Shown here one piece after another: positions 45,623-57,340 of a DNA stretch of 64,000 bases; positions within the stretch are counted from its first letter, which is position 1, and each line of letters opens with the position of its first letter. Position numbers and translations under genes: made by a program. The DNA is taken from NCBI GenBank assembly GCA_001599915.1, contig BCIG01000011.1, positions 682,001 through 746,000 on the forward strand, read 5' to 3'. This DNA comes from Symbiotaphrina buchneri (taxonomy: Eukaryota; Ascomycota; Symbiotaphrinales; Symbiotaphrinaceae). The notes beneath the pieces were generated by a model. It worked only from the letters and a program-made list of their open reading frames with translations, made no database searches and had not been told where the DNA came from.

Positions 45623-47161
45623 ATGAAATTCTTTACTGCATGGGCTCTTTGGGAAAAGCTGGCGTTTGTAAGTTTGCTTCGACTGCATGCAGATTGCGCG
45701 GTCACTAACAGTTGATCTAGATCCTCGCGTGTGCCTTTGTAAGCTAACGTGCTGTCGCGCAGGAAGGAAATGGCTAATGGTTCGAAGGTGGTTGTATTCA
45801 TTGTTGGCTGCATCAGGCTGCAATACACGAAGCGCAGGGTACGCAAATATGCTGCTCTCGAAGAAGAGGGAAAACAAAAATTGGAAAGGGCCCGACAGTT
45901 GAAGGTGATTATCCCGCTCGATCCAGACGAGATCCCATTTGGCATCAAGGCCCTCAATGAGGGTCTGGAGGTACCAGGCGTATGGCATTTTCAGAAAGCG
46001 GGGGAGCCTCGCTCTCCAGGCATACCTTCGATCAAGATCACCGCTCCAAGCTCAGTTCGGCACGATTTACCGGACCTCACAGGTGACTTAGCAGACGTTC
46101 GAGTAGGTTGGCATATAGCAGAGGATGCTATCGCTAGCAGTTCCCGGACAGTTGGTGCTTATGGTGCCTCGAGACCAGCAACATCCAGCTCCGCAAGCTA
46201 CTCCTTGATCCGCCCAGATTCTGCAAGCTCAAACTACTACGACATGGGATCTCGATACGTGAAACCGGATGATATTCTGCCTTTCATCAGGGCGGACAGA
46301 TACTCGGAATTACCTCATGGAGGAAGGAGTAAGTCAAACATCATGCGAAGACTTCTTGTCTTCAAAGGTCCCAGAGCGTGTACAAGTAGTGAGACTAACT
46401 GCTTATCTGATGCAGGGTCCGATGACACCACGGAAGGCGGACGGACATCTAGTTCCTCCTCCGCGTCTGGTTCAAGCACAGTGTCTCCATACCATACTAT
46501 TGGGCAGCAGTATCAGCCAGGAACGTCTCCTTCAGCCTCTCCGAAGAGCATAGCTGAAAGGTCAAGCGGGACCCGGTCATCCTATCATCAACCGTTGATC
46601 AGTCTTGAAGATTTGGAATATCACCGGAGATCGCAAGTCGCAGAAACAGGCCAGCTCATACCACGGCCAAAAAGACCCATAACTGAAGGAGCGAATATGT
46701 TGCCTTACGCCGGACATTCCCCACCTTCCCCTGACATTACTGGGAAAGGCAAGGCGAAAGTCTCGTCTTTTTTCGAAGGTCAAATGCTCAATGACGGAGA
46801 CATTGGGAATGCTAATGGTTGGATGGATATTCCCATTACCCCCGAAGAATCGGGTCCTCAGCGGGAGGACCTAACTACTGTTCCTATCGGCGCTGTCACA
46901 GGCGGCCCGCTACGACCGAAAGACGCGAATCTACGTGCTGCGCCATCTGTTCCTTACCGTCAAGTGAACCCTGGTTTCCAAGTCAGAAGCCCTCACTTTC
47001 ATGGAGCAGCGCCCCACATGGATGGCAGCGGCAGTCTTCTTCCTCGCGCCCCATCCATCAAGGAAATCACCGAGGCGAACCGGAACGTAAAATCCCGGCC
47101 AGCGAAACCAAGGACGACAAGTTTCGCTGAAGATTTTTCGATGTCCAAAAGCGACTTCTAG
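45623..47161 (+). CDS. Single-pass membrane protein, fungus-specific, function unknown
   Basis: Four exons, 45623-45667, 45721-45738, 45788-46328 and 46416-47161, give 449 residues. The start MKFFTAWALWEKLAF joins an 18-nt mini-exon (ILACAF) and then VVVFIVGCIRLQYTKRR, forming one membrane helix at about residues 12-31 with a positive flank on its C side. A short coiled charged segment follows (YAALEEEGKQKLERARQL), then IPFGIKALNEGLEVPGVW, which looks like the conserved core. The remainder (residues about 100-449) is disordered, Ser and Pro rich, likely cytosolic. The third intron (87 nt) is stop-free and a multiple of three; its GTAAGT donor and GACTAAC branch support splicing. I cannot name a family. 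Confidence 0.8.
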
Positions 47162-47654
47162 GCGGAGCGTTGTGATATGGGATTTGGCGTTGCACTCGGC
47201 ACATTTTCTGTCAGCGGACGAGGACGTATTGAAATCTTTGTTTCAAAGCACAGGTTTCGATTGTTTTTGCTCGTCATCTGATAGCGAGCAACATACCTTA
47301 GGGAACGAACCTACAAATGATTCGAAGCCCAAAAATTTTTCATGGGCACAATGTATGGCGCACCTGACTATTGCTCAAGCGCAGACGTTGCAATCTATCT
47401 AAGTAGAGATCCACCTTGATAAATTGAAAACTACCCCTGAATACTCCTTAGAGATAACGGATTTCAAAGCACGTGATCACGCGACATTAGCCGAGGACGC
47501 GCCCCCGCCACTACGAAGCTTCCCGCGTGTACAGCGTTCAAAGTAAACATTGTGACGAGAGGTTGGTCGCCACTATCAACTTCACAAACCCACTGCCGCC
47601 TCAACATCCCGCATCCCCCAGGCTACTTAGCAATCTTGCAGAAGGATTGGCGAA
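47162..47654. other. Intergenic region upstream of RAD51
   Basis: About 490 bp between tandem plus-strand genes. GC-rich segment around 47480-47530 near the RAD51 leader; no supported gene. Confidence 0.45.
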
Positions 47655-48920
47655 ATGACTTCCGAAGTTGCGGAGCAGCCCGAGTCGGGGTACGAGGACG
47701 GTCCAGTGGGAGGCCCTGGTGCGCCGATGCCGCTCACAGCTCTTGAGGTGAGACCAAGTACTTCGAACTTCTACTCATATCCCTGATCTAATAAGCTTTA
47801 GGGCGTTGCGGGTCTCACTGCTCGTGATATCAAGCTTATCGTGGACGGCGGCTTCAATACAGTGGAATCTGTCGCATATACGTACGTTTGCCATCAACTT
47901 CAAGGCGGGAAAGCGGCCAGCTGAATCGGAGCAGTCCCAAACGTGTGCTGGAGCAGATCAAGGGGATATCTGAACAGAAAGCGACGAAGATACTCGCGGA
48001 AGGTGCGTAACATAGCAGTGCCCTCCAGGCGAGTTCATCTGATTGATCATGTAGCTTCCAAATTGGTACCTATGGGGTTTACAACGGCCACGGAGATGCA
48101 CCAGCGACGGAGTGAGCTGATCTCTATCACCACGGGCTCTAAACAACTAGATACTCTGCTTGCGGGAGGCGTCGAAACCGGGTCTATTACAGAGATATTC
48201 GGAGAGTTTAGGACTGGCAAGAGTCAAATTTGCCATACCCTTGCCGTGACCTGTCAATTACCCTTTGACATGGGCGGTGGTGAAGGCAAATGTCTATATA
48301 TTGACACCGAAGGGACATTCAGGTGTGTCTCTTGTTTGAGTGTTGCAGTTTGCACCGTGCTAAGATTTTAACAAAGGCCCGTTCGTTTGCTTGCAGTAGC
48401 GCAGCGCTACGGTCTCTCTGGTGAAGAAGTACTCGACAATGTTGCGTATGCTCGCGCCTACAATTCCGACCATCAGCTTCAGCTACTTAATCAGGCTGCG
48501 CAAATGATGACAGAGACACGGTTTTCGTTGCTTGTGGTTGATTCGGCCACCTCACTCTATCGTACTGACTTTATGGGTCGCGGTGAGCTGTCCTCGAGGC
48601 AAACACATCTCGCTAAATTCATGCGCACTCTTCAGCGGCTGGCCGATGAGTTTGGGATAGCGGTGGTCATCACGAATCAGGTGGTGGCGCAGGTCGATGG
48701 CGGTCCCAGTGCCATGTTTAACCCAGATCCAAAGAAGCCAATTGGAGGTAATATCATTGCACATGCAAGCACCACTCGCTTGAGTCTGAAGAAGGGCAGG
48801 AGTGAGACAAGGATATGTAAGATTTACGACAGTCCGTGTCTGCCAGAGAGCGATTGTTTGTTCGCGATCAATGAGGATGGAATAGGGGACCCCAGCCCTA
48901 AGGACCTGGAAAAGGACTAA
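47655..48920 (+). CDS. RAD51: DNA repair recombinase Rad51
   Basis: RecA-family ATPase that forms the nucleoprotein filament for strand exchange in homologous recombination. Five exons, 47655-47747, 47802-47881, 47935-48002, 48055-48322 and 48377-48920, give 350 residues, the usual length. The N-terminal helix-hairpin-helix domain spans residues about 30-95 ([40 protein letters not shown]). The ATPase core has Walker [27 protein letters not shown] (junction of exons 4 and 5), Walker [13 protein letters not shown], and the L2 region [20 protein letters not shown] with [13 protein letters not shown]. Sequence agrees closely with eukaryotic Rad51, not Dmc1 or the paralogues. In aspergilli the orthologue is called uvsC. 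Confidence 0.97.
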
Positions 48921-49423
48921 GAAGCTGAGATTCAAGTCTGCGGAGTCGGTGGGGTCCTCTTATGGAGTTTTGGTTCGTATCGCCGGTATTTTATGGACAT
49001 TGCATATTTTCGGCGTATGGAAGCGCTGCTCTCGAAGGCACTCTGAGCAATGAGCCTCATTGTAATATTCTCCAAACTTTGCATGATGCTCTCTCCATCC
49101 GAGCGGCTCGATAAATCACGTATCCGTGACCCCTTCGCACCTCCTATCTTACCTTAGGTACCTTGGTCAGGTGGAGGTAGTCGAGGTTCCGCTATGCTAC
49201 CGTACCTCCGCTGGCCAGGTTGAGGTACAAAGTGCCTTGCCTTACCCTGCGAGCCTGTCACAGTGATTTTGCGCTAGCTGCTAGTTCCCGCCTCGGCTAA
49301 AGCTTCAGCTTGGCAGCGAACAACTTCAAGCAGCAAGTCAAGAACACCGTACACAGTAGTTGAAGCGCGCGCTTGAAGCTTGATACAGGCCATCCAAGAT
49401 AGCATCGTCTTGATGGAGGCAAG
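48921..49423. other. Intergenic region upstream of NUP120 with GGTACC units
   Basis: About 500 bp. Units of the palindrome family occur at about 49150-49245 (TTACCTTAGGTACCTTGG, GCTACCGTACCTCC, GAGGTACAAAG, CCTTGCCTTACC). No gene is supported. Confidence 0.55.
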
Positions 49424-52400
49424 ATGGCAAAAACTGCGCCATTCTACCTTTACAAGGAGACGCGGCTTGACCTGGAGCCGTCCTCATCAAGTTCGACTGT
49501 CATAATTCGCGTCCCTGCCCACGGCGTCGCAAACCGAAACTCACGAAATGGACAAAGATATCTACAATCCGTGGAGCAGTCCGTCGCAGAAGATGAGGTC
49601 TCCTTCGCCAAACAGCACTTAGCAACTTCTGGCTCGATCTATTTCCGAAAAAATCGAAATTATCCTCGGAGCTTTCTATGGCGAGTATTGGAAGACCAAA
49701 CAGTGCTGGAGGTCCGATCGGTCGACTTGAGCAAGAGTGGTCAAGACGGGGTTGAGGCGAGCTCGAATCTCAGATTCAAATTCCCAAATGCAATAAAGCC
49801 GGCAGGTGTCGCATTGTCGGATTCTGAAGGACATGAAGTGCTGAATGTATTCGTACTGACGACAAGCAACGACCTCTATACTCTCGATCTGCGTCCAAAC
49901 TTCTTTCACAGCCCGGCAGTGTTCGAGACCGACATCGCGTTCTGGTGCAAAACATACCTATCATCAACATTCAGCTTTCGTTCGCCGCACAGAATGATAG
50001 CTCGCAACCCACGGGAATTGCTCATCTCAACAGACGAAGGTGGACTGCTGAAGCTGGAGCGGGAAGTAGGCCATAATGGTGAACACGGTCAGTCACATAG
50101 ATTTGTTTCCTACGCAATAACTGATTTTAAGCCAGAGTCCACCTGGCGCGAGTCGGTATTCAATGAAGTGCCTTGGGTATCGACCTTGCGCGGAATAATA
50201 CCTAAATGGCGGGGTCATAATATTGTCCGGTATGGCAATACAAAGCTGGACTTGGAGACTGCAACGTCTCTGGCATTCTCTCCTGATGGATCACACTTCT
50301 TTACCGTATCTCTTGGCCACAGGCTAAAAGCTTGGAACACTTCTACTGGGAAGGTCGGCGTTAATAGAGATCTACTGGACCAAGAGCGCCTTCCGCAAGA
50401 CATCGACAAGTATCGGATTGATCCTACAGAATCAGACCTGGTGCAGATCCTCAATGTACCCCATGCGCGCGAGGGGGATCTGTATTACCTGGTGACTTAT
50501 TCTCCGGTAGGTGCTGGAGAATTCAAGTTTTGGGCTGTAAAGGACGCAGATCATAATGAGCTGGGCATCACAGACCTCTTCCCGGAGTCGGTTCTGGAGG
50601 CACCGGAACCTACTGCTTCGTCATCAGAGATTTGGACCATGGCTAAATTCCAGGTCAAGCCCACCTTTGACGGACGGCAAATGGAGATGTGGCTATTGTG
50701 GAAGAATAATAATAACTATCGGCTTCATAAACTTTCGTTTGATCTTTTCGGCCTCCCAGAAGTGTGGCGGACCTCTTGGGTAGCTACTGCCGCGGAGACT
50801 CTAGAAGACGAACCTCTGCCATCTACGACAGACCAACAACCAACCGGGGCTACCGAGCAATGGCTAAATCGGCTCTTCTATCCTGGGAGATTTACCGAAG
50901 CAATACTGGAGACAACTCTCTCCATATATCGAAGCAGCTTGATTTCTACACCGGCGCGCGACTCCGAGCGAAATGTGAAGTCTTTGAAAGAGCGGATCTG
51001 CACCACTGTGGCATCCGTGGTCGAGCTTGCTCAGAACAGTCAAGGAGATATGAATTATGAATCTTTTCGCATTGATACTGACATCCAATGGCGACGTTTC
51101 TGGAGACTCGCTGTTGAACTTGACAGACAACGTCGCGAGGTATTTGCCTTTGCATATGATGATTACTCTGGCCTGCCTTGGATTATCAGTTCAGATACTG
51201 TCATCATTGTTCGAGAGTGTAGTGAGCTAGAGTTGCTGTGGCACAATCTGCCATTGCTAATAACGAAAGACGGGGAGGAAGCCGCGGCTCAGCTCCCTCG
51301 CAAGAACAGGAAGACCCCCATCAAGAAACTAGCAGGACTTCTCAATGCGGCTTATCTGTTCACCGACAGTTTCCCAGATGGCCTTTGGCGAACTTGCCAA
51401 AATGTTGCATCCTCCGAGTTGTCCGGTAGCCCATCTTACTCTATCCCTGTACGGATACGGTCTGTCTACGATCGGTGTGATTTCGCTAGCCAGATTGGGG
51501 ACGATGAATACAATCTGCTCATTAGTGCCATATCGCACTTTGGTGGACTCAAAGCCATGGACAACAGATTATTTCTTGATATTCTCACAACGCTTCCCCT
51601 AACTCATGTGGGTACACGGTCGGATATGTATTTGCGCTCTACAATCTACGGATTGAAAACGCTCGTCAAAGGAGCGCAAGAATTAATTGGCCTCGCTACT
51701 GAAGTACTCTTTCGGTTGTTGATGGTCATTGTCTTTCTGGATGTCGAAATAGACAGAGAAGAGGAGCCTATGCCAGCATTCTCAGCGTCATCCCTATATC
51801 CTGAGATACTCACCTTGTTGAAGGAGTATCATATTCTTCAATGGCTGGCCCAAGCCCAGCGACAGGAGCCGGTAGAACAGGACAGCAAGGAGATAAAATC
51901 GCTCGAAGTCCAAGGGGGATCATCCAAAACATCCTCATTGTTCGGACACCTCTTCGCCGCGACCTGGAGACCCACCCTTTCGTCGCATCAACCGCAGTCG
52001 AGGGTTTTGACCGAGAGCATCAATCAGGTCATCTCTGGAGTCACAAGGCGAGAATCTTTGGACAGCGTTACTGTGTGGATTCTGTGCAATCTCATCAGGC
52101 ATAATAATTTGGATCTGGCAACAGAGTTTCTTTGCTACCAGCCGGATAACGCTTGGTCTACCTATGTTCAAGGAAGGCTGTACTTGAGTTTAGGTAATCA
52201 TACGTTGGCAGCAATTTACCTCAAAAAGGCCGCGTTCGTGTTAGGTAGGTAAGGGTGCTCCCGTCAATAGAGCGGGACTGACAATTACCAGCTGCAGGGA
52301 AACACCTGGGTATCGGGTACGAAGAGTCAGATGGTCTTCTAGAACTTACCGACCTCGACAGTTTCAATAACGGCATCCCAAAATATCTCCTCCATGTCAT

Positions 52401-53230
52401 AGGATTATTTGAGAAAGCCCATGCGCACTCTTTTGTCTCCGAGCTTGCAAGCATGGCTTTGCAATTCTCGGCACTAGAAACAGACCAGGTGAGACTCCAG
52501 TATTCAAGATATTTTCCTTGTTGGGTGATGTAATAACTTTTTCCGCATCAGACCGTGCAAACGGAGATTTTGTCCCGCCAATTCTATGCTGCAGTCCAGG
52601 TATCGCGTTTCCATGAAGCATATTCAGCGCTCATGCGGTATTCTGATAGAGCGCTGTAAGTGTGGAGTCACCCCATGTCCGGAGTCTGCTAATTCTTTCA
52701 GCCAAAAAGCTGGTCTTACCACCCTAATAAAGGCGATGATTTCGCAGTCACGTATTGCGCAATTTCTAGAACTTCCTTTCACTGGTCTCCATCATGATGT
52801 TGATGCCTCTCTGGCATCTTTGTGTCAGAAGGTCTTGAACCTCAACACAGGTCCTCCTTATCATAGGGTCCTATATGCGTGGCGTTTGTCGCGCAACGAC
52901 TTCCGTGGGGCTGCGGAAGTGCTGCATGATCGGTTACAGCGGCTGCGTGACACGTCCATGAAGGATCCAGATAATAAAGAAGTTATAGCGGCATATCTTG
53001 ATCTCATAAATGTCGTTGCTTCGATGGATTCTAGGCAAGCATGGATCCTTGCCACGAAGAAAGCGCCTTCTGGTCAGGGACAACTTGGAAAAGGGAATGT
53101 GGCGAAACGCCAGATAATCACCCTCGAGGATTTAAGGAGAGAGTATCAGGAAGAACTTGATCGGTTGAACTTGATCGAGAATGACCAGTTTGCTTTGGTG
53201 GGATGGGAGGATGAAATGGATGTTCTTTGA
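49424..53230 (+). CDS. NUP120: Nuclear pore Y-complex nucleoporin Nup120/Nup160
   Basis: Scaffold nucleoporin of the Y-shaped (Nup84/Nup107) complex. Four exons, 49424-52244, 52298-52488, 52552-52655 and 52702-53230, give 1214 residues. The N-terminal half (about 60-500) is a beta-propeller-like domain with the family block SLAFSPDGSHFFTVSLGHRL followed by KAWNTSTGK, and FPNAIKPAGVALSDS earlier. The C-terminal half is all helical (DLATEFLCYQPDNAWSTYVQ, GRLYLSLGNHTLAAIYLKKA), continuing after the splice with KHLGIGYEESDG and later RVLYAWRLSRNDFRGAAEVL. The C-terminal EELDRLNLIENDQFALVGWE is close to other fungal Nup120 ends. The largest exon (2.8 kb) has no intron. Identification is by overall family pattern. 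Confidence 0.9.
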
Positions 53231-54539
53231 AACGGTTCCGGTCTAACAGCACGGCGTTGTGCGGCTGGTCGCACTCGAGGTTGACTTTGTTTGACTTGTA
53301 GAGGGTACATAGTTGCATTGATCCATCCTTTGAACACAATATTTCACCGCAAATGTGGCGCTGAACTCTGCAAGGTGGATTGTTTAGTTTGTCCAAAAGA
53401 CTCTGTTCATGATCTCATTGAATGAAGTATGGCTGGAATTCGATCAAATATTGGGTCGGGTCTGGATCTCACCCTAGATTCGGACGGGGATTTCATCTTG
53501 CACAGTTCTTTCAAGGAGGTCTTTGCTGCATTCTGAGATCTGTGGAAACCTCCTTTCCTTATAGGATGGAAGTTACAGGCTGTACACGCCGTTAGATGCT
53601 ACAGCGGCATAAGGCCTTGATGGATTCCACCGGCATACGATGACTACAAGCCGGAAATCGAGACTCGGTGCAATCTATCAAGACCAAGGTAGGTGTGAAA
53701 ATAGTGGTGAGATGCTCGAGACAACTCTATTGGAACTCAAAACTACCTTACGTCTTGCCAAAGCACTGCTCACACGGCGCATGCGTATGCGAGCTTGGGG
53801 CCCACCCATAGAAAGCTAGATACTTTCGCTATTGCAATGAACTTTGTCTTTGTCTTACCATTTTTGCGTTCGATGTACATTCCGCTAGTACTAACGTGAA
53901 GGCGTACTTACTTGAAGGCTTTAGAAGACTCTACTGTGGGTGAATGAGAAGTATAAGCAATGAGCAGGGCATATTTCCAACTTGCACGGATTTATGATGG
54001 ATGAAGGCGCTCGAAGGTCACGGGAAAGGCTGACAGAACCTGACAAGTTGGTTACGGTGGTTTAACGGAGAAGGATATCAATAGCTTTTGGTCAGCGTGG
54101 GCAAGAACGGGGATTGGATGTCCTCAGTAGAAAGAAAAACTAAGTTTATGAAGGCTGTTGCGTTTTATTTTCTAACTGTAAGTGAGGCTCCTTACTATTT
54201 ACTACTGCGAGGGAAAGGGGAAAAGGGGTTTAGGGGGGAAAAGGGGTTAGCCGAGCCATGTAGCGCCCGCCGAGGGGGCGGAGCATCGACTGGCATACCA
54301 AAATAGCCCCTGCAGTGAGACCAAACGTTCTGGAGATCGATCACCTTGACTGCAAAATACCTCTGACTTCCAAGGCATTATCAGTGACATTCCCAGACCA
54401 TCACTACATGCTGTATTGTTTGAAGAGTGCATACCTTGCTGAATGACCAGCAAGGCGAATCTGTGAACCTAATTACTTCACCTTATAATGAGGGTCAAGA
54501 CTCAAAATGTTGTTGATACGGTAATCAACTGATGTTTGA
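53231..54539. other. Gene-poor spacer
   Basis: About 1.3 kb downstream of NUP120 with no supported gene. It contains a run of G tracts at 54211-54246 (separate entry). Base composition is somewhat more AT rich than the flanks. Confidence 0.5.
54211..54246 (+). other. G-tract run with quadruplex potential
   Basis: Five G tracts of 3 to 6 bases (GGG, GGGG, GGGG, GGGGGG, GGGG) separated by loops of 3-4 bases (AAA, AAAA, TTTA, AAAA). This meets the usual G-quadruplex pattern on the plus strand. One loop gives a TTTAGGGGGG word, but there is no regular telomere-like repeat. Confidence 0.7.
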
Positions 54540-56680
54540 TGCAGCTCGGGCAGGCACGAACGTCATTCTTCGCCAGGTATCACCTATAAGCGCCCGCCAT
54601 ATTTGCCCTCACTGTTGAGCTGCACAAGTCCCGTGCAGGCAATTGGCAATCGTTATTTGACCAAGATGCTTTTACAAGTACCCCGTTCGCAGACGCTGAA
54701 GAAAGCCTGAAACAGTTCTTGTTCTACTCTGCAACCTTCATGAGCAACATTGGCAAATACTATGCAAGTGGGACTGGAATCCACTATGAATGTTTATGCT
54801 CTGTCCGGTTCTGACCTTCTCACAGGGCGAAGGGGATCAAAAGTTCGTGCCCGATGTATCTCTCTCCTTCCCGACTGCGTTGTGCACTGTGTCTGAGAGT
54901 GCCACTAATCTTTGCCAAACGTGCGCGGCAGCCCTTCTATCTCCAACTCCTACCCATTTAGTCTATCCAAGTAAAGTTGCCCAAAGCCTACTACCTGGGA
55001 GACATACAGATGGCTGAGGGAGACATTGATGCTATTGTGCCTTTTCTAGTTGAAGCCGAAATTCGGCCAAGGAATCCACGGTTGGCGAAGCATCCGGATT
55101 CGGCCTCTGGAGATATCCTTTCGAAATCTTACAAGCTTCAGCAGGAAAGCATTACGAGAAAATGCTAGTGGGACATCTTGACTCCCGTGAAAAAGTGTGG
55201 GCTAGCATAAAGCATGGAGATTACGCGGCTGAGCTGGAGAAGATATGCTTCCACCGTTCTGAAGCCAGAGAGGTGACTGGGATTACCCTCTAAAGAGAAT
55301 CTCTAGAGTACTACATTTGATATTTCAAGGCGAGCGATGCAACCCTCCTTGACCACTCTCAGGGAGTGTGGGTGAAGGACAAGCAACCCCGCATTGAGAA
55401 ATCTTGGGATTCAACCACAAATACCGCGATCCTGCTGGAGCAAGAGCTGAATTTCAGGGCTTTGTTGCTCTAATGGACACCGAAGGCTGCAAAGAACTCA
55501 GACAGCCACAAGAGGACATCACTGTCTTATATTTCGACCCTTCTCATGGGCCCAGGGCACAACAGACTGTAGTACAAATGGACCCTTCGGGATGTCAGCT
55601 TCTCAACAGCCGGACTTTAACGCTGTGTACGGTAAGTAAACTCAAACTTTTTGAATTGTTTGTGCTTTTGTGGGCTGATGCAATGGCTTATATCTGTCAT
55701 ACTGCGCCACCAACATATTCTTTGGTCTAAGTATGCCTGCTGTATGTGACTATAGAATGTCTCTTTCGACGCTGACATCAATACTTCTGTCACGACTGCA
55801 AAGTTTACGCTTGGAAGAACTTGATGGTCAAAAACATGAACCAAGCATTGGCGACCGATGGACTGTCCCAGGGAGAGCCGGCATATTTCATTGAAGAATC
55901 TTAGAGGGAGATCCACTTGGAGCACATCGATCATCAGTCAGTTTCAAGTTTGCACTACATGAAGTCTTTGGCCACGGGACAGGCAAGTTCGTATCAGAAA
56001 TCAGCGCAGGTGAAGATAACTTTGAAATTGGCGCACCACCTCTCAACCGGCCCACCGGTAGTTGGGTAAAGTGCCGGATTCTGTCTTTGGTGGAATGAAT
56101 ATGGGCATTGAGGAGTGTCGGGCAGAATGTGTTGCCGCTTTTCTTGCCCATGACGCACGGATTTTATCAACTCTCTGATACACCGATGACAGTGCGATTA
56201 CTGCCATGACTGTGAGTTGTCCGAAGAGAGACTTGCAAGATTCCTCTCCGGATTGATGCGGGAACGAGCTAAGAAGATCCGGCCCAATGATCAACAAATT
56301 CTCTCTCTCATCTGGACAACTCGGTATCACAGCTCTTACCAGATACCAGGATGATGATAGTTCGAGTGATATCCCGTCATCTCATCTGCAGTCGAATGGA
56401 CGCAAGCCCACGACCGCCCCAATTTGATATCATGCGTCCCCTCCTTGCAACCAACAATATCATGTCTCTTATATGGCATGACCGCGACGCCGTAACCATC
56501 AGCCTCGCCGGCACCAAGATTGCCACAGAAGCCAAGGTAGCAATTGCAGACCTATGTCAAGGCTACATATTTACAAATGTACAGCTGACGAGCTGCAGCA
56601 CAGACGTTGTACAAAGAGCTGACAGATGTCGACGAGGGGCGGCTAAGGATTAGGCAGATTGTAGTTAGGAAGTGAAAGAG
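54540..56680 (+). pseudogene. Broken dipeptidyl-peptidase III (M49 zinc peptidase) gene
   Basis: Remains of a cytosolic zinc aminodipeptidase gene, recognisable in order along the plus strand but spread over all three frames with stops and shifts. Pieces: ARAGTNVILRQVSP near 54555, FYSATFMSNIGKYYASG near 54722, GDQKFVPDVS near 54835, KAYYLGDIQM near 54988, GFNHKYRDPAGARAEFQGF near 55410, the zinc motif HEVFGHGTGK at 55958-55987, the second metal motif EECRAE at 56110-56127, and the C-terminal LYKELTDVDEGRLRIRQIVV near 56610. Both metal motifs still carry their key His and Glu residues. Some family blocks between the pieces are missing or scrambled, and the first 50 or so residues are not seen. 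No splice pattern I tried restores one frame, so decay is the simpler reading. No intact copy is in the window. Confidence 0.85.
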
Positions 56681-57310
56681 GGGCCTCCGAGTATGATAGT
56701 TGATATATATATTGCAAAACAACTGCATTCTATCACATACGACCACTGACCAGGGATCTTAGAAGGTAATCAAGCATTGTGTCCGGTCTTATGTGGAGTT
56801 TGTAACTGAGAAACAATTACCGTGGTAAACATTGTTTTATCGGGAAGTAGATGCATCCCGTTCGCTCTGTGGAACTTAAAGCCCTGAATCGACTCGTTAG
56901 CACCAAGGTCGGGGGCCGACTTGGGAATCCGAGTTGTTGTATGTTTCTGCTTTTTGCCCTTTTGTTCCTTTCATATTTCCCTACCTGCACCTTACCGCGA
57001 TAGTGACCCTTGAAAGGGTGGGTAAATGTCAAGATTCCCTCTTTTTTAGGCCCATCGGAGCAGAAGTTGCAATAATGTAACGGTAAGATTCTTTTAGGTG
57101 GTCCATGCGCTGTTTCAGAGTGCCTGACAGGTAGGGACCTTAGTTGAGACGACCACAGGCGACGCTTTGCAATAATGGTTCCAACTCCATATTTTATTTT
57201 TGTCGAAAGGTGGGTACACCCGCCCTATGGACTTGTGGAGCACCTACACAAGTTCTGAAGATGTGTAATTGCGATGTGCAATGCGACTGGGGGAGCGCTC
57301 GTGGTAGGCT

Positions 57311-57340
57311 GGTAGCGACTGGTAGCGACTGGTAGCGACT
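57311..57340. repeat. Tandem 10-bp repeat, three copies
   Basis: GGTAGCGACT repeated three times exactly, with a partial, diverged unit before it (GGTAGGCT). About 300 bp upstream of the GH17 start codon. Likely replication slippage product; length may vary among isolates. Confidence 0.9.

Noticed and set aside
54231-54250. TTTAGGGGGG and GGGGTTAG words as an interstitial telomere
   Set aside because: Only isolated partial words, with no repeated TTAGGG units.
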